DNA of 64,000 nt, taken from NCBI RefSeq assembly GCF_008704205.1, contig NZ_VXLC01000014.1:248001-312000 (forward strand). The letters are read 5' to 3'. This DNA comes from Nocardia colli (GTDB lineage: Bacteria > Actinomycetota > Actinomycetes > Mycobacteriales > Mycobacteriaceae). Each line of letters starts with the position of its first letter. Position 1 is the stretch's first letter. A model generated the notes under the pieces. The model saw only the letters and a program-made list of their open reading frames with translations, made no database searches and was not told the DNA's origin. Below, piece after piece: positions 60,565 through 64,000 of the stretch. The position numbers and the translations under genes were made by a program.

Positions 60565-61689
60565 GCGGTCGCAGCCGGACCAGTGTTGGCGGCCTGCGAC
60601 GGTTAGTTCGTTTGCGGGGAGTATTGGGATGTCTTGGTGGGTGCGGGGATTGGGGGTTGGGGGGAGGACTCGGCCGGATTCGACGGCGGCGGTTGCGTCG
60701 GCGCGGACGTCGGTGAGGGACTTCGCGCAGCCTGGGCGGCCTGCGCAGGCGCTGACCTGGAGCCAGGGGGAGTTGGCGTCGAAGATGAGGTCCATGGGGG
60801 CCAGTACTCGGACGACTTGTTCGGCGGTCCATTCGTCCAGGTCGGGGAGGACGAGGCTGCGCCAGGGGGTGATGAAGACGGGGCGTTCGACGGCGGCGAT
60901 GAATTCGGCCGTGCGGGCGGGGAGGGAGCCGAGGCGGACACCGGCGCCCAGGGCGACCAAGCCGTTGTCCTGGTCCAGCCAGCCGATCGGAATATTCTGG
61001 GCCGCAGTGAGTTCCACACGATCGGCGGCGCGGTTGAGGCCGAGTAGTTCGGCGACCTGATCGGCCCCGTTCTCGATTTCGTGCAGCCGCCACCGGCCCG
61101 CCTCGTCACCGCGCAGGTCGAGGAATCCGTGTGCGGCGGCGAGCATGACATCCACCGCGTCGGCCGCCGAGATCCGAATACCGGAATCACGCCCGGCCAG
61201 TATCAGGGCGAATTCGTCTGTCCCCGTGGCATGTACGCCGATATCGCCGCCGAGACCACTGACGTCCCCGCGCCCGTCGTCCAGCGTGAACAACACCCGC
61301 CCAGGCAACTCGGCCAGTCGCGGACCGGCCAGCAACCCGGCATCGAGGACCGGAACCAGCCCGTGCACATCCGCCGAACCACCGATCCGTCCGGACAACG
61401 GCGACGCGACAATATTGCGCACCCGCTCGTGACTGTGGCTCGGCAGCAACCCCGCCGCCTCGAGCCGCCCCGTCAACTCACCCGCGTCCCGCACCTGCCG
61501 CAACTGAATGTTCCCGCGCGACGTCAGCTCGATATTCCCGTCCCCGAGCTCCCGCGCCGCCTCCGCCAACACCACCAACTGCCCCGGCTTCACCTGCCCA
61601 CCGGGCACCCTGACCCGCGCCAACGGCCCATCAGCCGCCTCATGCAGCCGCAGCACACCGGGACAAGAATCCGGAACCCGTCGAGTCAT
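60490..61689 (-). CDS. cobG: Precorrin-3B synthase
   Basis: A 399-residue iron-sulfur monooxygenase that makes the precorrin-3B hydroxylactone in the aerobic cobalamin route. It has the two-fold nitrite/sulfite reductase layout (GDGNIELTSRGNIQLRQV in the first half, ELTAAQNIPIGW in the second). Four cysteines for the 4Fe-4S cluster lie in SACAGRPGCAKS and HWSGCDRRCGRP. The ATG at 61689 is chosen. Its 3' end is the source of the downstream tandem repeat. cobN, which follows in related genomes, is not seen. Confidence 0.92.
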   Translation of the reverse strand: MTRRVPDSCPGVLRLHEAADGPLARVRVPGGQVKPGQLVVLAEAARELGDGNIELTSRGNIQLRQVRDAGELTGRLEAAGLLPSHSHERVRNIVASPLSGRIGGSADVHGLVPVLDAGLLAGPRLAELPGRVLFTLDDGRGDVSGLGGDIGVHATGTDEFALILAGRDSGIRISAADAVDVMLAAAHGFLDLRGDEAGRWRLHEIENGADQVAELLGLNRAADRVELTAAQNIPIGWLDQDNGLVALGAGVRLGSLPARTAEFIAAVERPVFITPWRSLVLPDLDEWTAEQVVRVLAPMDLIFDANSPWLQVSACAGRPGCAKSLTDVRADATAAVESGRVLPPTPNPRTHQDIPILPANELTVAGRQHWSGCDRRCGRPQTPATDVIATESGYRQSST

Positions 61690-61784
61690 AGTCCAACCAG
61701 GGTACGTACTGGCATCCGCGCACGTGTCAGCGCGGCGATTCGGTGTGCGGGAAATAAGAAGATGTGCGGCTGTGGGGCGATCGC

Positions 61785-61790
61785 TAATGT
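61785..61790 (+). promoter_or_regulatory. Leaderless promoter of the NTF2-like gene, -10 box
   Basis: TAATGT ends seven bases before the ATG at 61798. Confidence 0.6.
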
Positions 61791-61797
61791 GAGACAT

Positions 61798-62238
61798 ATG
61801 TCTGAAATCTCTACCCTGGCAGATCGGCTCGCGATCATCGATGTGGTCACCCGGATGTTCGTCTACACCGATCAAGGCCGCTGGCAGGACCTGGTCGACG
61901 CGGTTTTCACGCCGAAGGTCGATTTCGACGGCGGGTTCGGCGGGCCGGTCGGCGAACGTGACGCCGCCGACATCGTCGAGGACTGGAAGGTCGGGCTCGG
62001 CGATCTGGACGAGGTCCATCATCAGTCCGGTAACCATCTGATCGATCTGGCCGACGACACGGCCACGGTGCACGCCGACGCGATCGCCGTGCACGTGAAG
62101 AACTCCGCTACCAACGGCAAGACCCGCACGTTCGTCGGCAGCTACGACATCGCCACCGAGCGTACCCCGAATGGTTGGCGGGTCAACAAGTTCCACTACC
62201 ACCTCAAGGTCATCGACGGGAACGCCGACTTGACCTGA
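61798..62238 (+). CDS. NTF2/SnoaL-like protein
   Basis: A 146-residue cone-shaped fold protein. It starts STLADRLAIIDVVTRMFVYT, typical of SnoaL-like domains, and ends RVNKFHYHLKVIDGN. Members include dehydratases, isomerases and ligand binders; no catalytic set is clear enough to assign a reaction. It diverges from cobG. Confidence 0.82.
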   Translation: MSEISTLADRLAIIDVVTRMFVYTDQGRWQDLVDAVFTPKVDFDGGFGGPVGERDAADIVEDWKVGLGDLDEVHHQSGNHLIDLADDTATVHADAIAVHVKNSATNGKTRTFVGSYDIATERTPNGWRVNKFHYHLKVIDGNADLT

Positions 62239-62244
62239 CCTGGT

Positions 62245-62287
62245 CGCGGTCGCATCGGCACTCACTCCGGGCGCCGACGCGACCGCG
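62245..62287. terminator. Hairpin between convergent genes
   Basis: CGCGGTCGC pairs with GCGACCGCG around 25 bases. A second small stem, CTGACC/GGTCAG, is at 62382-62398 beside the MFS stop. Confidence 0.45.
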
Positions 62288-62393
62288 CATTCGTCCGCTT
62301 TGATGCTACCGAACCTGCCGCGAGCCGATTCGACTCCGACTGTCGCGCAGGCTCATCCGAATCGAATTCCGACATGGGCCCTGACCGATCGGG

Positions 62394-63950
62394 TCAGCGC
62401 TCACCGGCCACGCTTGTCGCCGCCAGCTCCGGCGTCGGACCGTCATCCACGCTTCCCCGAGCCCGCCCCGGCACCCAAATACCAACGAGCACAGCCGCAC
62501 CGAACGCCAAATACCCCAGCGCAAGGCAAGACTGCTGCGCACCATGAATGAACGCCCCTTTGGCGAACTCGACCAGCGGCTGCGCCTGCGGCCCCACCCG
62601 ATCGGCGACTTGCAATGCCGCAGCGAGCGAATCGGACACCGGCCCACGCGCCGCCTCGGGCAGCCGGGGGAGCGCGGGCGCGATCCGATCGGAATATCCC
62701 GCGGCAAGAATGCTGCCCGCCACCGCAATCCCGATCGCGGCCCCGATCTCCCGAGCCGCATCGTTGACCGCCGCTGCGACACCGTGCTTTTCGACCGGCG
62801 TCCCCGCGATGATCGCGGCAGTCGCCGGGGCAGTGCACATTCCGAGCCCGGTGCTCATCACCAGCAACGGCCACAGCAGATCGAAATAACTACTGTCGAC
62901 GGTCAGCCGGGACACCGCGATCAACCCGGCCCCGAGCACAACCAGCCCGGCGAACGTCGGCAACCGCAACCCGACCCGCTCGGCCACCCACGGCGCGACC
63001 GCCGAAATCGCCACCAGCGGAACAACCATCGGCGCCATCGCCAACGCCGACACCAACGGCCGATACCCGAGAATCAACTGCAAGAACTGCACCAGCAGCA
63101 TGAAAACCCCGAAGGTGACCAGGAATTGGACGGTCACCGACATCGTCCCCGCCGCGAATCCACGCCTGGCGAACAGCCGGACATCCAAAAGCGGATGCGC
63201 GACCCGGAATTCGACCACGGTGAAGATCCCCGCCGCGACCACCCCGCCGACGAACGCCGCGATCACCAACGGATCCGCCCACCCCCGCGCGGGCGCTTCG
63301 ATCGCCGCCACCACGATCAACCCGACCGCCGCCGCCGACGTCACCGCACCCCACAGATCCAGCGCAGGCCGCTCCTGATCGACCGATTCGGGAATCGTGC
63401 ACCCGGCGATCATCAGCACCACCCCGGCCACCGCCATGGCAAGAAATATCGACACCCACGACCACCGCTCGAGCAGCAACCCCGATCCGACGATCCCGAG
63501 CACCGCGCCCGCCCCCGCGACCCCGGCCCACAGCCCAACCGCATTACCCCGCCGCGACTCCGGAAACCCAGCGGTCAGCAACGACAACGTCGACGGCATC
63601 ACCAACGCCGCGCCCACCCCGGCAACCGCCCGCGACCCGATCAACCAGCTCGGACTGTCGAAAACCAGCGGCGCGGCCGAAGCCAACGCGAACACGAACA
63701 ACCCGACGACCAGCACCACCCGCCGCCCATACCGATCCCCGAGCGCCCCCGCCGGCAACACCAGGCAGGCCAACGCCAACGTGTACCCGTCCACGATCCA
63801 GGTCAGCTGCTGCTGCGACGCACCGGTAGCCGTCGCGATCTCCGGCAACGCCGTATACAACGCCGCCATCGACGCGACCACCAACGCCACCGCGGAACAG
63901 GAGAGCCCCAGCATCCACCGCTGGGCCGCGGACAACCGCTCGGAATCCAT
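62394..63950 (-). CDS. MFS drug exporter (EmrB/QacA, 14-helix type)
   Basis: A 518-residue proton-coupled exporter. Motif A is LPAGALGDRYGRRVVL after helix 2, motif C-like GVAGAGAVLGIVGSGLLLER is in helix 5, and about 14 hydrophobic segments are present. TASQQQL-type WIVDGYTLALA is the usual DHA2 helix-1/2 loop. The substrate is unknown. A short imperfect inverted repeat lies upstream at the window edge, so a TetR-type regulator may be next door. Confidence 0.9.
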   Translation of the reverse strand: MDSERLSAAQRWMLGLSCSAVALVVASMAALYTALPEIATATGASQQQLTWIVDGYTLALACLVLPAGALGDRYGRRVVLVVGLFVFALASAAPLVFDSPSWLIGSRAVAGVGAALVMPSTLSLLTAGFPESRRGNAVGLWAGVAGAGAVLGIVGSGLLLERWSWVSIFLAMAVAGVVLMIAGCTIPESVDQERPALDLWGAVTSAAAVGLIVVAAIEAPARGWADPLVIAAFVGGVVAAGIFTVVEFRVAHPLLDVRLFARRGFAAGTMSVTVQFLVTFGVFMLLVQFLQLILGYRPLVSALAMAPMVVPLVAISAVAPWVAERVGLRLPTFAGLVVLGAGLIAVSRLTVDSSYFDLLWPLLVMSTGLGMCTAPATAAIIAGTPVEKHGVAAAVNDAAREIGAAIGIAVAGSILAAGYSDRIAPALPRLPEAARGPVSDSLAAALQVADRVGPQAQPLVEFAKGAFIHGAQQSCLALGYLAFGAAVLVGIWVPGRARGSVDDGPTPELAATSVAGER

Positions 63951-63973
63951 CGAGCCCTCCTGACGTAACAGAA

Positions 63974-64000
63974 CTACCAGTATCGCTACGCTACTATCAG
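63974..64000. promoter_or_regulatory. Possible operator upstream of the MFS gene
   Basis: CTACCAGTATCG and CGCTACTATCAG form an imperfect inverted repeat (8 of 12 positions) around CTA. It is cut close by the window end, so its full form is unknown. Confidence 0.3.

Overview
The window is high-GC actinobacterial DNA, most likely Nocardia or a close mycolic-acid-producing relative. The reasons are a complete Pup-proteasome locus, many coenzyme F420 enzymes, PapA-type acyltransferases, a DprE2-like reductase, and a gene order from dop to cobG that follows the Rv2112c to Rv2064 region of Mycobacterium tuberculosis. Ten or more genes appear to be leaderless: a TANNNT -10 box lies 6 or 7 bases before the start codon. 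No rRNA, tRNA, CRISPR array, integrase or transposase was seen.

Layout, left part. Bases 1-7861 are one operon for reductive pyrimidine or hydantoin use: dihydropyrimidinase (cut by the window edge), an F420-type luciferase-like oxidoreductase, a two-permease ABC importer with lipoprotein receptor, and a class III aminotransferase. Bases 7900-13150 hold unrelated small genes (PAP2/lipid kinase fusion, ArsC-like, AIM24-like, NUDIX, F420/DDN-like) and a frameshifted Abi-like pseudogene. Bases 13158-15488 carry a second YidC, its DUF6412-type partner and an AraC regulator.

Bases 14697-25619 lie on the minus strand and form a possible acyl-lipid island. It holds three translationally coupled condensation-fold (PapA-like) acyltransferases, a secreted CocE/NonD-type hydrolase, a PucR regulator and a FadD acyl-CoA synthetase. 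From 25871 to 33985 come a secreted beta-helix protein, a Baeyer-Villiger-type monooxygenase coupled to an AurF-like diiron protein with a divergent TetR gene, and a DUF418 membrane protein.

Bases 34141-47576 are the conserved core: dop-pup-prcB-prcA, pafA, pafB-pafC-panE, tatA-tatC, helY and a DUF4333 protein. Dop deamidates Pup, PafA attaches it to proteins, PrcAB degrades them, and PafBC is the DNA-damage activator. Bases 47765-61689 hold a 5'-3' exonuclease, an M24 peptidase, an F420 split-barrel protein, a DprE2-like SDR and a cobalamin cluster (cobL, cobK, cobIJ, cobH, cobG). Within it lie a secreted protein in the usual place of cobM, a PadR gene, and an Lrp/dimethylargininase pair. 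An NTF2-like protein and an MFS exporter end the window.

The most unusual features are not genes. At two loci (3080-3715 and 60221-60564) the 3' end of a gene plus its spacer looks tandemly duplicated and decayed. A 72-bp minisatellite fills 50625-51470. Its inverted-repeat arms recur as large hairpins at 59883-60025. A 78-bp repeat at 2093-2269 has a diverged relative 45 kb away at 47674-47761. The pup leader holds overlapping inverted repeats that cannot all pair at once.
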